64,000 bases of DNA from Lumbricus rubellus (lineage: Eukaryota; Annelida; Clitellata; Crassiclitellata; Lumbricidae). Made by a program: the position numbers and the translations under genes. Numbering within the stretch: the first letter of the stretch is position 1; each line of letters begins with the position of its first letter. The DNA is taken from the NCBI GenBank assembly GCA_945859605.1, contig OX243818.1, positions 33,276,507 to 33,340,506 on the forward strand, in the 5' to 3' direction. Shown piece by piece: positions 47,746 through 58,200 of this stretch. The notes below the pieces were generated by a model that saw only the letters and a program-made list of their open reading frames with translations, was not told the DNA's origin and did not search any database.

Positions 47746-49631
47746 AGTCCGAAATTTTCCACCATAGAGGAAAATTTATCAGCTCCTGCTGATCATAACC
47801 GAGAAACATTATGCAACGGTACCGTAGAGGATACCATAATGTAAACAATAACCGAACATCAACACAATAAACTAAAGAGAGTTCGCTAAATCACATCAAC
47901 TGCGATTACAATATGGCTAGAGATGCACCACATCTCAAGTATATCTCACAAAACTTTGCAGGTTATTGCACAACTTAAAGTTCTCAAAAGGCGTGACTCC
48001 AAAACGAAACGTATGAACACAACAGCTTCTATCACAATTGCAGCGTATGATTCACCATCGATCATATCTTGAGCGGTACGAGATGGCAGCAGCAACTGAT
48101 CAAGGGTAATAGCAAAGCATGACAGGTTAAACAAGCAATCATATTACTGTAATCATTAGCTTTCATCCAATACCATCACTTGCTCGGGACCACTTACAAG
48201 GATAAATAAATGTCTTCCTAAAACACTAAAAGGTCATGTCCCGGCACCATATTCAGTAATATTATCAATTAAACAGCACAACATATCAAAGCATATCAAG
48301 AGCTACAGCACAAGACATCTTAAATGTCAAAGCGAACATTCATCCCATCACTCTGACAATTCATTTGCACACAGCATCACCAAATCCTGTTCCTAACCAG
48401 TCAGACCACACTACTGCTCCAGTATTACTCAGGGCTAGGAATTGACAACACTTTTAACTAATGCTGTATTCCATGCACACCACCCTTACAGATACTACAT
48501 ACAACCACCAACGATTGCAACGAACTCCTTTCTGAGCATTCATAAACATGGGCAGTCAGCACATCATCACAGACAGAACACATTACACTTAGGCTGAGAC
48601 TACTAAACAAAGGCTTTCTGTTTAGCTAAGCATCCTTAATACGCACTAGGGCGGCATTATCCTCGACCTATGCAATAATTTCTCCACGTCCCCCTTCCAA
48701 GACGGAGTATAACAGAGCAGACCACCCGAGACAAGTTAAACAAAGGGATTTACTGTTTAGTAAAACATACCCAAGAAACTAACGGGTTTCTCCCTGACCT
48801 ATATGCTATGACCTCTCCACGTCTACCTTACAAGACGGAGTACCACAGAGCAGAACAGTAACGCTAACTAGTAAACAAAAGGATTTACTGCTTAGTAAAG
48901 CATACCAAAGAACTAGGCCGTCTAAAGCTCACAACTGTAAACACCAGGTCATCTGTCTCACCTCTCATATAATCTAAACTGACTGCGGGGACATTAGACT
49001 ACTTACAAGTCTACAATCTATCTTACTCACAAACTACTCGGAACTTACACATATCACACAGACATACTAGATCCTTTCACACATTCAACCCATACAACTC
49101 ACTAGTCAACATCCAAAGACTGTGTCCACTAACTGCTACAAAGCTCAAGCTACTCATAATCCAACATAGTAAATTGCAGTCATATGCAAATTCAACCTTA
49201 AAACTGCATACACAACAGTTGCCTTTCTTACTGTGGCAACAAAAACAAAACGCAATGCAATAAAACGACAGGTATCAATAATCTTATCCCTAACCATTAT
49301 TATCATATACATATCAATGAACATAAACAATACTGAACCACAGTGTATCATCATACATCAACTAAGAAAGAGGGGACTCTACCCTCTGAGCTATTACCCC
49401 GTCGCCATTATGCGACTCACATCAGCATATTCGCTACCTATACCTTACAGGTCGGACGATATTCCGACGGGGCCGCGAAAGGGGCAAGGTATCTTCTACC
49501 TCTGGTTCATCCATATTAACCAGGGCCTCCAAGTCTCTGGGTCCTTCCAGATCCATAGCGGGGCTCAAATCCCAGTCCTTAGGGGGTTCCCCCGTGAATG
49601 CTTTGAGCTTGTCTATGTAGACTAACTTGGC
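47746..49631 (-). other. Long 3' non-coding region of outer element
   Basis: Nearly 1.9 kb lies between the pol stop and the polypurine tract, with no open frame large enough for an envelope gene. Imperfect ~137-bp tandem units occur at about 48600-48930; each has AAACAAA(G)GGATTTACTG- and AAGACGGAGTA-like blocks. Confidence 0.7.
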
Positions 49632-52600
49632 TTAGGATCGGGACGACTTTTGAATCTTATACAGCACAGGGCTTAATCGTTCCACAATACGGTAGGGTCC
49701 CGTGTAAAGTTTACACCATTTTTCTTTCAACCCGACTCGTCTCCTCGGATAAAAGTACCACACCCAGGTACCAACGGCGAAAGTAGCCGGTTTAACTTTC
49801 ATGTCGTATCGGAAGTTCCTAGTGGTGGCCTGGCGCTGCATAAATTTTCTGGCGAGTTCAAAATTACTCTGCACATTGTCCAGTTGGGCAGCCACGAAAT
49901 CATCAGTATTTAACAAAACATCAGCAGATTGTACATCCCCTAGTACTAGATCTATTGGCATACACAACTCCCTAGACAAAAAGAGACGATTAGGGGTGAA
50001 TCCGGTGCTTTCGCTCTCGCTGACTCGATACGCGGCGAGGACGAAAGGAAGATGCACATCCCAATCTCGTTGGTTCTGGGCTACCACCTTGGCGAGGAGG
50101 GTATTTAGTGTGCGATGGAACCTCTCGACGGACCCGTTGGTGCTCGGTTTGTAGGGAGTAGTGCGTATTTTGTCGATCTGTAGGCGCCGGCACAAATCTT
50201 TGAATAGGGCCGCCTCGAAACACGGCCCTTGGTCCGTCAGAATCTGACGCGGACAACCAAAACGGCAGAAGACTTGCTCCACGAGGACTCGGGCGACTGT
50301 GGCGGCCTCCTGGTTCCGAATCGGGTGAGCCTCTGCCCAACGGGTGAAGTGGTCCACTGCCGTCAGGATATAGCGATGCCCTTTGCTGGAGGTAGGATGG
50401 GGTCCCGTGATGTCTACTCCAAGGCATTCCATGGGAGCCCCAACAGTCATGGGTTGGATTCGTCCCTGCTTGGGAGGTTTCCCTCGGAAGTACTGGGCAC
50501 AGGGGACGCATCGCCGCAGACTCATCATCACGTCTTCTCTCCAGCCTGGCCAGTAAGCCCGTTTCTGTAGTTGAGCTTGGGTACGACGAATGCCCATATG
50601 GCCTCCAGTGATTCCTTCATGGGCTAACTGGATTAGTGTTGAACGGCGTCTACGGGGCGGGATGAGTTGGCGAACCCGGACCCGACTATCTTCGGAGTCC
50701 AGCCAGTTGCGGGTCAACAGATCATCGTGCAGCTCCAGCTGTGGCCATTGAGCTACCAAAGTTTTCACGAGTCCACTCTGGCTTCTGAGCTCATCAGGGA
50801 GAGGCGGGTCGTTCGAATCGATTTTCTTCTGAATAACCCAGCCCAGCTCGGCGTCAGCTCTTTGTTCGTCCCGGTTGGCGTTCTTGTCCCAGTCAGACGG
50901 TAGATCCGTTGGTTCCACCTCGGCGTTCCGCATTTCTCTCACGGCGTGAACCTGATGCGGAAGACGGGACATAGCGTCGGCGTTTCGATGGGCGGTTCCG
51001 GCTCGATGTTGTATGTCAAATTCAAATTCTTCGGTGATGGCCAGCCATCTTGCTTGCTGGCCGATGGGTAGAGGCGTTCTTCGGAGCCATTGCAGGGCGG
51101 AATGATCGGTACGCAGTAGAAAACGACGTCCTAACAGATATTGTCTGTATGTCTTCAGGAAATACACAATTGCTAATAGTTCTCGTTTAGTAACGTCGTA
51201 GTTCCGCTCGGCCAAGGAGCATAGTCGGCTCCCGTAGCAGACGACTCGTTCCTGGCCGCCTTGGACTTGGGATAGGACAGCTCCTACAGCTTCCCCGGAG
51301 GCGTCGGTGTCCAGGATGTAAAAGCCGTCATCGTTCGGCAAGGCGAGTATAGGTGCTTCGGTTAGAAGTTCTTTCAACCTGTTGAAGGCAGTCTCGCATT
51401 CTGTGGTCCACTGGAACCGGCACCCTTTTCGTGTTAACGCATGCAGCGGTCTCGCTACTTTAGCAAAGTCCAGCACAAATTTCCTGTAATACGAGCACAA
51501 CCCGATGAACGCCCGAACGTCTCGGAGGCTCTTCGGGGTGGGCCAGTCTCTAACCACAGCGGTTTTCTCTGGGTCCGTCGTGATGCCTTGTTCACTTACT
51601 ACATGTCCCAAGAACAACACCTGACGTTGAAGCAGGTGACATTTCGTTGGTTTCAGTTTTAGCCCTACCGTTGCTAAGCGTTCCAATACCTGCGTCAGTC
51701 GATCCATATGTGTTTCCAGATCCTCTGCGAAGACAATGATATCGTCCAGATAGATGAGGCACACAGCGAAGTTTAACCCGGCCATTACTAAATTCATCAT
51801 ACGAGAAAAGGTGGCCGGAGAGTTGCAGAGGCCGAAGGGTAGGACCTTGAATTGGAAGCTTCCTCTTCGGGTGATGAAAGCTGTCTTTTCTCGATCTTTC
51901 GGGTGGACCGCAACTTGGTGATAGCCGGCGCGTAGGTCGAAGGTACTGAACCACTTCGCCCCAGCCAGAGCGTCCAGGCTTTCACTGATAAGAGGTAAAG
52001 GGTAGGCGTCCTTCCGGGTCTTAGTGTTAACCGCACGGTAGTCCACACAGAACCTCGGCGTACCATCTCGCTTCTTCACCATCACCACATTGCTGGCCCA
52101 CGCGGAAGCGGACGGTTCAATTAATTTTTGTTGTAGCATCTGGCTCACTTGCTCATCGATGACTGGCAGCAGTGTCAGTGGTTGTCGGCGGAGCGATTGT
52201 CTGACGGGACTCTCGTTTCCCGTCTCAATCTCGTGCTGTATCACCTCAGTGAAACCCAAGTCCCATTCGTTCATCGAAAATGCATTTACGTTTCTCATAA
52301 TGATCTGCCGGAGCTGTTCTTGCACTTCTCCGGGCACAGCATCCGCAATTTCTTTCCAGAGGGGCGAAAGCGTTTCGATGATTGCCTCTTCAGTTGGCTT
52401 GTTTTCGGCCTCTGTTACTGTCGCACAGCCGGCCGAGGTTGTAGCGGGTTCGTCCTCACCCATCACCGTAACCGGTTCTGCTATGCACTGAACACCCTTC
52501 TTGATCCAAATCTGTTCAGCATTAGGGTTCATGACACGAAGCGGTAGGTCAAGTATTCGATCGGGAAGTAGTGTGCCTGCCAAGATCAACCCCGAGTCCA

Positions 52601-54080
52601 GCAATCGAGGGTTAACCGCCCAGCAGGTCGCTGATGCCTTCAAGCTAGGCACCACCGCATGGGTTTCGACGTTCATTTCGCTATTGGGTGCAATTAGGGT
52701 GTCACGAGATACCACAATTCTCCTACACAGTCCGGAGTGCGTTTTACCATGAACGGTGAACTTGTGCCTTCCCACCACAATCCAGTTATGACCCACATGC
52801 CATAAAACGTTTTCGTCCTTCATCCACGAGAGACCCAGAATTAGTTCGGAAACCTGTTCAGTCACCAAACAGGGTATCTCGAATGGTTGGCATTCAATCT
52901 GCAACTTCAGTTTCGTTTCGCCGAGTACACGGATGGCTGAACCGTTTGCTGCTAATAGGGATTGCTTAGAGTGCTGGATTTCGGCAGGGTCTACCAACGA
53001 AGCAGGGCACAGAGTCATTTCACACCCCGAGTCCAGCAGCCCCAGCAAATGTTTACCTTTTATGGTTACTGAAAGGTAAGCGTCATTTCGTCCCTTCACA
53101 TGTCTCGCATTGTTCACCGTGTTCGATTCTGGTTCTTGTTCTTGTTCTCTCTGCCATGTGTTGTCTGTCCTGCTAGGGCAAACTCGAGAAAGGTGCCCGG
53201 GTTGATTACACTCGTAGCAGCGTCTGTTGTCTCGGGCTTCTCCTTGGAAACGGTTATTTGGGCGGCGATCCCCCGGTTGATTTCTGAAGCCATTGTTCTC
53301 TTTTGGTTGAAACGGTCGTCGCGGTTGCCACTGTCGAAATTGTCCATCAGCAGAGGTAGTATTCGGTTGCGGGGACCACTTCTGAAGCATTTCTTCCATC
53401 TTCCGGGTCATCTGTTCTTGAAGTCGGTTCAACTTTTCGTCAAGGTCAAGTTCGGTTTCCTTCACATTCGAAATGCGCCCAGGACGACGATCACGACGAT
53501 CGGCAGCGTCTTCATCCGACCAGCGATAGCCTTCCAGTCTCATGGCGATTTTGTAGGCGTTGTCTAAGGTGGCTGGTTCTCTTTCTCGTACCTTCAGGGC
53601 CAGATCTTTATCTCGTAGAGCATCCAGGAATGCTCTGATAGCGATGGTCTCGCTGTGCGTTGATGTTGGTCCCGGAAATGCGAGGATCATCAGTTTCCGG
53701 ATATCTTGAGCCAGTGAACCAAGGTCCTCGCCCACCTTCTGACGACGAGTGTTCAATTTAGTTTGATACAGAGCAGCTTGATCGGTGCTTCCGTATCGCA
53801 GTTTCAACCTACTGACCAGATCAGCACTGGTCACCAAAGCTTCAGAGTCAAATTCGTGTAGCAGTTGATCGACAGGTTCAACCAAGGCACAGGTCAGTTG
53901 GGCCAGCTTCTCTTCCTCAGTCCATCTATTGTTCTTCGAGCATACCTCGAATTTCTTGAGGAATACTTCCACCGACGTCTTACCATTGTAGCGGTCCAGC
54001 TTCATTTGCGATTTCATTCTTCTATCTGGAAAATTTGAAGATTCAGGTTGTAGTTTCCCAGCAGGTTCTTTCTTTTCACT
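49632..54080 (-). CDS. pol: Outer element Gag-Pol, main segment
   Basis: The frame is open from the nested-insertion junction and is written here to 54080; the first ATG is at 54017, giving 1,461 residues. Numbered from that ATG: a Ty3/gypsy capsid region (about 1-165), basic linker, CCHC zinc knuckle C267-C280, aspartic protease DSG 329-331, RT with YLDD 756-759, RNase H, then integrase with H1133/H1140/C1170/C1173 and the DDE triad D1202, D1262, E1298 (35 residues between the last two), ending in a GPY/F-like segment. Order PR-RT-RH-IN is conventional for gypsy. All catalytic residues I checked are present and the frame has no stop. The nested element inserted just upstream, in the same continuous frame, separating it from the leader and N-terminal part at 60285-61992. 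Confidence 0.95.
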   Translation of the reverse strand, partial: SEKKEPAGKLQPESSNFPDRRMKSQMKLDRYNGKTSVEVFLKKFEVCSKNNRWTEEEKLAQLTCALVEPVDQLLHEFDSEALVTSADLVSRLKLRYGSTDQAALYQTKLNTRRQKVGEDLGSLAQDIRKLMILAFPGPTSTHSETIAIRAFLDALRDKDLALKVREREPATLDNAYKIAMRLEGYRWSDEDAADRRDRRPGRISNVKETELDLDEKLNRLQEQMTRKMEEMLQKWSPQPNTTSADGQFRQWQPRRPFQPKENNGFRNQPGDRRPNNRFQGEARDNRRCYECNQPGHLSRVCPSRTDNTWQREQEQEPESNTVNNARHVKGRNDAYLSVTIKGKHLLGLLDSGCEMTLCPASLVDPAEIQHSKQSLLAANGSAIRVLGETKLKLQIECQPFEIPCLVTEQVSELILGLSWMKDENVLWHVGHNWIVVGRHKFTVHGKTHSGLCRRIVVSRDTLIAPNSEMNVETHAVVPSLKASATCWAVNPRLLDSGLILAGTLLPDRILDLPLRVMNPNAEQIWIKKGVQCIAEPVTVMGEDEPATTSAGCATVTEAENKPTEEAIIETLSPLWKEIADAVPGEVQEQLRQIIMRNVNAFSMNEWDLGFTEVIQHEIETGNESPVRQSLRRQPLTLLPVIDEQVSQMLQQKLIEPSASAWASNVVMVKKRDGTPRFCVDYRAVNTKTRKDAYPLPLISESLDALAGAKWFSTFDLRAGYHQVAVHPKDREKTAFITRRGSFQFKVLPFGLCNSPATFSRMMNLVMAGLNFAVCLIYLDDIIVFAEDLETHMDRLTQVLERLATVGLKLKPTKCHLLQRQVLFLGHVVSEQGITTDPEKTAVVRDWPTPKSLRDVRAFIGLCSYYRKFVLDFAKVARPLHALTRKGCRFQWTTECETAFNRLKELLTEAPILALPNDDGFYILDTDASGEAVGAVLSQVQGGQERVVCYGSRLCSLAERNYDVTKRELLAIVYFLKTYRQYLLGRRFLLRTDHSALQWLRRTPLPIGQQARWLAITEEFEFDIQHRAGTAHRNADAMSRLPHQVHAVREMRNAEVEPTDLPSDWDKNANRDEQRADAELGWVIQKKIDSNDPPLPDELRSQSGLVKTLVAQWPQLELHDDLLTRNWLDSEDSRVRVRQLIPPRRRRSTLIQLAHEGITGGHMGIRRTQAQLQKRAYWPGWREDVMMSLRRCVPCAQYFRGKPPKQGRIQPMTVGAPMECLGVDITGPHPTSSKGHRYILTAVDHFTRWAEAHPIRNQEAATVARVLVEQVFCRFGCPRQILTDQGPCFEAALFKDLCRRLQIDKIRTTPYKPSTNGSVERFHRTLNTLLAKVVAQNQRDWDVHLPFVLAAYRVSESESTGFTPNRLFLSRELCMPIDLVLGDVQSADVLLNTDDFVAAQLDNVQSNFELARKFMQRQATTRNFRYDMKVKPATFAVGTWVWYFYPRRRVGLKEKWCKLYTGPYRIVERLSPVLYKIQKSSRS

Positions 54081-54085
54081 AGCAA
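54081..54085. repeat. Inner element target-site duplication (left)
   Basis: AGCAA, repeated at 60280-60284 on the other side of the inner element. Confidence 0.95.
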
Positions 54086-54595
54086 TGTAAGCTAATTTAA
54101 TCAGTGCACGACGATTGTCGTACAGCGACGCAGGTAGGCCAACTGCAAATTGGCGCGCGGCGTCTGGACAGGTGGTTGTCTGGACAGCGCGTGATGTCTA
54201 GACGAGCGTACGTTGAGTGTACACGGAGGGAGTGGAAGTGAAGAAGGAGTGTTGTGTGTTGAGAGCTGTTGAGATGGGCTGTAATAGTTGTTGTTGAGTT
54301 GCGATAGAGTAGACTGATGAAGGTAGTAGTCGTGTAGTTGTTATGATGACGCAAGTGTAGTCATTGTTGTGTTGTTGCTGATCGTTTTACTTTACATCGG
54401 ATTTTGGAGTATAATAAGAAGACTTAAACACGTCGTCGTTGTTGGTTACAAAACAGTGAAAGTCTGTAGATTCTTTACCTAGCCATTTAGCTAATGAAAC
54501 AGTTATCTAGGGATAGGCCTATGCTACCACGAACTTATACGAAGAAGCTTCCGAAGAGACTGATAGGAGGAGGTGATCACAAGGATTTTATCACA
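54086..54595 (+). repeat. Inner element 5' LTR
   Basis: 510 bp, beginning TG and ending CA. It differs from the 3' LTR by two substitutions near its 3' end (TTATACG/TTATTCG and GGATTTT/GGAGTTT). Confidence 0.97.
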
Positions 54596-54597
54596 TT

Positions 54598-54615
54598 TGG
54601 TGTCGTTGCGGTGAG
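54598..54615 (+). other. Inner element primer-binding site candidate
   Basis: TGGTGTCGTTGCGGTGAG begins two bases after the 5' LTR. The TGG start fits pairing to a tRNA CCA end. The tRNA identity is not assigned. Confidence 0.6.
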
Positions 54616-54876
54616 ATAACGATCCAAGTTGCAGGAGAACGATCCTAGTTGTGGAGGAACGGACGCTGTGAATTTATCGAGGAGCCGAGCACACGGGAGA
54701 AGCAACGATACATCGAGCATCCGTACGTCAGTGAGAAACGACAACACAACGACTACAAGGTAGAAAAACTTGCTTGTCTATTGAAGTTTGCTTAAAGAAT
54801 TGAAGTCAGTCAATTGCAAACATTTGAAGAGTAGCCTACTATTTATCGACTAGCATCAGTAAAGTAAAGAAGTAAG

Positions 54877-55269
54877 ATGGAGAAACTTACAGAGCAAAAG
54901 CAAGCGACTATTAAGAAGATGGCTTCCGAAAGAATAATAAAATTATTAATCGAAGCAGGCCTAGATGCAGAAGAAGTCGGACAGATGTCGAGGGAAAGTT
55001 TGATGAGAAATTTAGCCGAGGTTTGGGCTAAGAAAGAAGAAGAAGAAGAAGGTGCTGTCGGAGGCGCTGCGGAGAAGCCAGTTGAGAAGCCACAGCCACC
55101 TATGTCTATAGAGGCGTTGCTACAACTCATGATGATGAGTAGACAGGAAGAGAAAGAACGTCGCCAAGAAGAGAAGGAGAAAGAAGAGCGACGGTGCCAA
55201 GAGGAGAAAGAGCGTAAACAAGAGGAGAAAGAGAAAGAAGAGCAGCGCAGACAAGAGGAGAAAAATTAG
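54877..55269 (+). CDS. gag: Inner element Gag N-terminal ORF
   Basis: 130 codons. Residues 1-50 form a helical, SAP-like segment (LLIEAGLDAEEVGQMSRESL). Then come an acidic run, a short Pro-rich link and a long Arg/Lys/Glu coiled coil. The frame stops at 55267-55269, while the same charged coiled coil continues in the -1 frame (55271 onward) before the next ATG at 55296. The switch sits at GAAAAAT, which may be a programmed -1 site or a single-base indel. The charged composition fits Gag of this retroelement type. Confidence 0.8.
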   Translation: MEKLTEQKQATIKKMASERIIKLLIEAGLDAEEVGQMSRESLMRNLAEVWAKKEEEEEGAVGGAAEKPVEKPQPPMSIEALLQLMMMSRQEEKERRQEEKEKEERRCQEEKERKQEEKEKEEQRRQEEKN

Positions 55270-55295
55270 AAAGGATAAGACAACAAGAGATAGAC

Positions 55296-58200
55296 ATGCA
55301 GAAGCAACAGTTCCAGCTTCAGTTAGAACAAATGAAAATAGATCGTGACGAATCAGAACGACGAAGGATGGAGTTAATGATAGAGTACGAAAAAGCAAGA
55401 AAAAGCGATGAAGAAATACGAAAGCAGCAGATTGAGGACAAAAAGGCTCGCGAGGAAGAAAAAGAAAAGATGCGTTTACAAGAACTGGAGAGAGCAGAAG
55501 AAATTCGTCAGGAAGAATTTCAAGCCGGAAAAGACAATTTGGCAAAAGCAGAAAGAGAAAGAGAAGAGCAGATGCAGTTAGAACAAAAGAAACTTGCTAT
55601 CAAGGAGGCTCAACTTAAAGAAATGGCCATTGAAAAAGAAGAACGCAGAAAGCAGTTAGAACTGTTGCAGCAGAAGATTGAACAAGAAGAACTGCGGAGA
55701 ATCGAAGATCAAGATCGACTGAAGAAGAGAGACGAAGATGATCGTAAGAGCCGGGAAGTATCAGAACAGATTAGGCTCAAAGAAAGTGAGACAATGGTGT
55801 CCAAGATTAAGAAGATAGGTGACGCAATGAAGCATGTGTTACCGAAGATGCCGTATGATATGATGGAAGTGCCATTATATTTTGAAACAGTTGAAAATGC
55901 ATTCAATAGCTTTGCTGTGGAAAAGCAGTACTGGGTGAAATTGTTGTTGCCATTGATGACCCCGAGAGCGCGAACGGTATTGAATCGATTGTCATTTGAG
56001 AATTTAGATAAATACGATGCAGTGAAAGAGCACTTGTTGAAGGAATTCAAATTAACAGCTCGTGAGTACAGGTCAAGGTTTGCAGATGCCAAGAAGACAG
56101 CCGAAGAAACGTATACGATGTTCACGGCTAGGCTGAAGAACCTGTTGAATTATTATGTCCGGAGTAGACGAGTGGGCAAAGACTACGAGAAGCTGTTTGA
56201 TTTGTTAGTGGCGGATAAGCTGAAAGAATGTTTACCACCAGGTCCACTACAGTTTGTCTTAGCAAAAGAGGGCACAGAATGCTTGGAAGCTAGTAATGTT
56301 GCAGACCTCGCAGACATACATGTAAACAATCGAATTGGTGTGATGTTCCAAGACAAACCGAAATTTGAAGCATGGGGAAATAGCTCAAAGCCATTCAAGT
56401 GGAACAAGGATAGCAAAGACACCGGAAGCCAAGCCAAGAGTAATGATGCAAAGAAAGATAATTATTCTGGAAAGCAGTATTGGCAAGATAAGAAAGAGTC
56501 AACGTGGGACAGACAAGCCTACAATCGAACTCCGCCGCTGGGACGCCCAACAGAAAGTAATGCATCATACACGCCGTACAACAAGTGGGAGAACAATGAG
56601 CAAAGAAGTTTTATAAAGAAACGTTGCCACAACTGTCATTCTGACAAACACCTAATAAAACATTGCCAAGCACCAGGAGCGGCAAATCTGAGGAAGAACT
56701 TTAGCAGAAGTGCAGAAAATCTTCGAGTAAACCAGATACAAGTGATGAATGTACCAGACCAGTTTGAGGAATCGGACGATCGTGAAACAGAAGTGAAGTC
56801 GGTAATGAAGTGTACGCCGCAGTTCACCATACAGAAAGAAGCGATAAAGACTACTTCTATTGCAGAAATTTGTCGAGAAACAAAAAGTAAAGAGGAGTGT
56901 CAACGCATAAAGAAGATATCGTTGCAGCATGTAAATGTGGAGATACGTGGGACTGATGGGCAGCCTGTGCAAGTCGAGGCGTTGATTGACTCGGGGACCG
57001 AGATACCAGTAATCAACGAGGAACTACTGAAAGGAACGACAGTAGAAGAAATCGGCAGAGTTCATTTGCAATGTGTAGCTGGAGAGCCGATTCCAGCTAA
57101 GTTGGTGAAAATCGAAGTGCGGATGAGCGGTCGTAACGAAGGAGCAGTTACAGAGGACAGGACAATAAATATCGCGCCATATTTAACTTTAGTGTGTGCC
57201 AGCATTCCAGCGGATCTGTGCAAAGAAAACAGAGAAAAGTTCTTGCTACATCCGGAGATAATTGCAGAATTGAAAGAGATTCCACCAGTGAGTGTATTGC
57301 AAGGGGAACTACAAGCGAATGTGACTACAAGAGCACAAAGTCGGAGAGCAGAAGTCGAAGGCGGAGAAGATGAAACGATAAACGAAAGTTCGCAAGAAGA
57401 TGACACGGACAGCGAAGATGAACTCAGCATTCAAGATGACGAAAGAACAACATCTGAGAACAATGAAACTGAAGAAGAGATGGCTGCATGTGAACGAAAT
57501 GATAGTGAAGATTCCGGAAGCGACGCTGAACTGGAGACAAGTATGAGGGACTTGTTCACAGAGAATTCGAACGATGAAAGACAGCTGGAAGATGCGAAGA
57601 AATTCGAGGAGCAGCAGAGAAATGACGAGTCACTGAAATCGTGGTGGAGGATCGCTGAAGACAAAGGATCAGAGTTTAGCGTGGTGAATGGATTGATGTA
57701 TAAGAAACATCAGATGCTGGATCAGCTAGTGTACCAGTTGGTGTTACCGAAAGAGAGAAGAATTCAAGTAATGGAATTAGCTCACGAGTCAGTATTTGGC
57801 GGACACTTGGGAGAAGAGAAGACACGAGAGAGAATCAAGTTGTCCTTTGTCTGGCCAAAGATGCGTCGAGACGTGGTGAAATTTTGTAAGTCCTGTGAGA
57901 AGTGTCAGCTGAAGGCACGAAGTTTGGTGATGGATCGAGTGCCGATTACACCAATTCCAAGGGAAGATGTACCATTCCGACGGATGACTATGGACGTGGT
58001 AGGCCCAATAGAACCGAAGTCAGCAGCTGGGCATAAGTATTGCTTGTGCATAGTGGATTCATGTACAAGATGGCCGACAATCTTTTTGCTGAAGTCATTG
58101 ACTGCTAAGGTTGTGTGCGAAGCTTTGATGAAGCTATTCATTGACGTGGGGGTGCCATCTGTGATCACCAGCGACAGAGGCACGAATTTTACAGCCAGTC

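Noticed and set aside
47746..49631. Possible envelope gene of the outer element
   Set aside because: No frame longer than ~130 codons exists, and none shows a signal peptide, cleavage site or membrane anchor.
54097..54354. 85-codon minus-strand ORF, repeated identically at 59781-60038
   Set aside because: It lies in the inner element LTRs on the antisense strand; identity reflects LTR identity and the protein is not recognisable.
55120..55545. Phe/Leu-rich antisense ORF resembling membrane segments
   Set aside because: It is the complement of the Lys/Glu-rich coiled coil of Gag.
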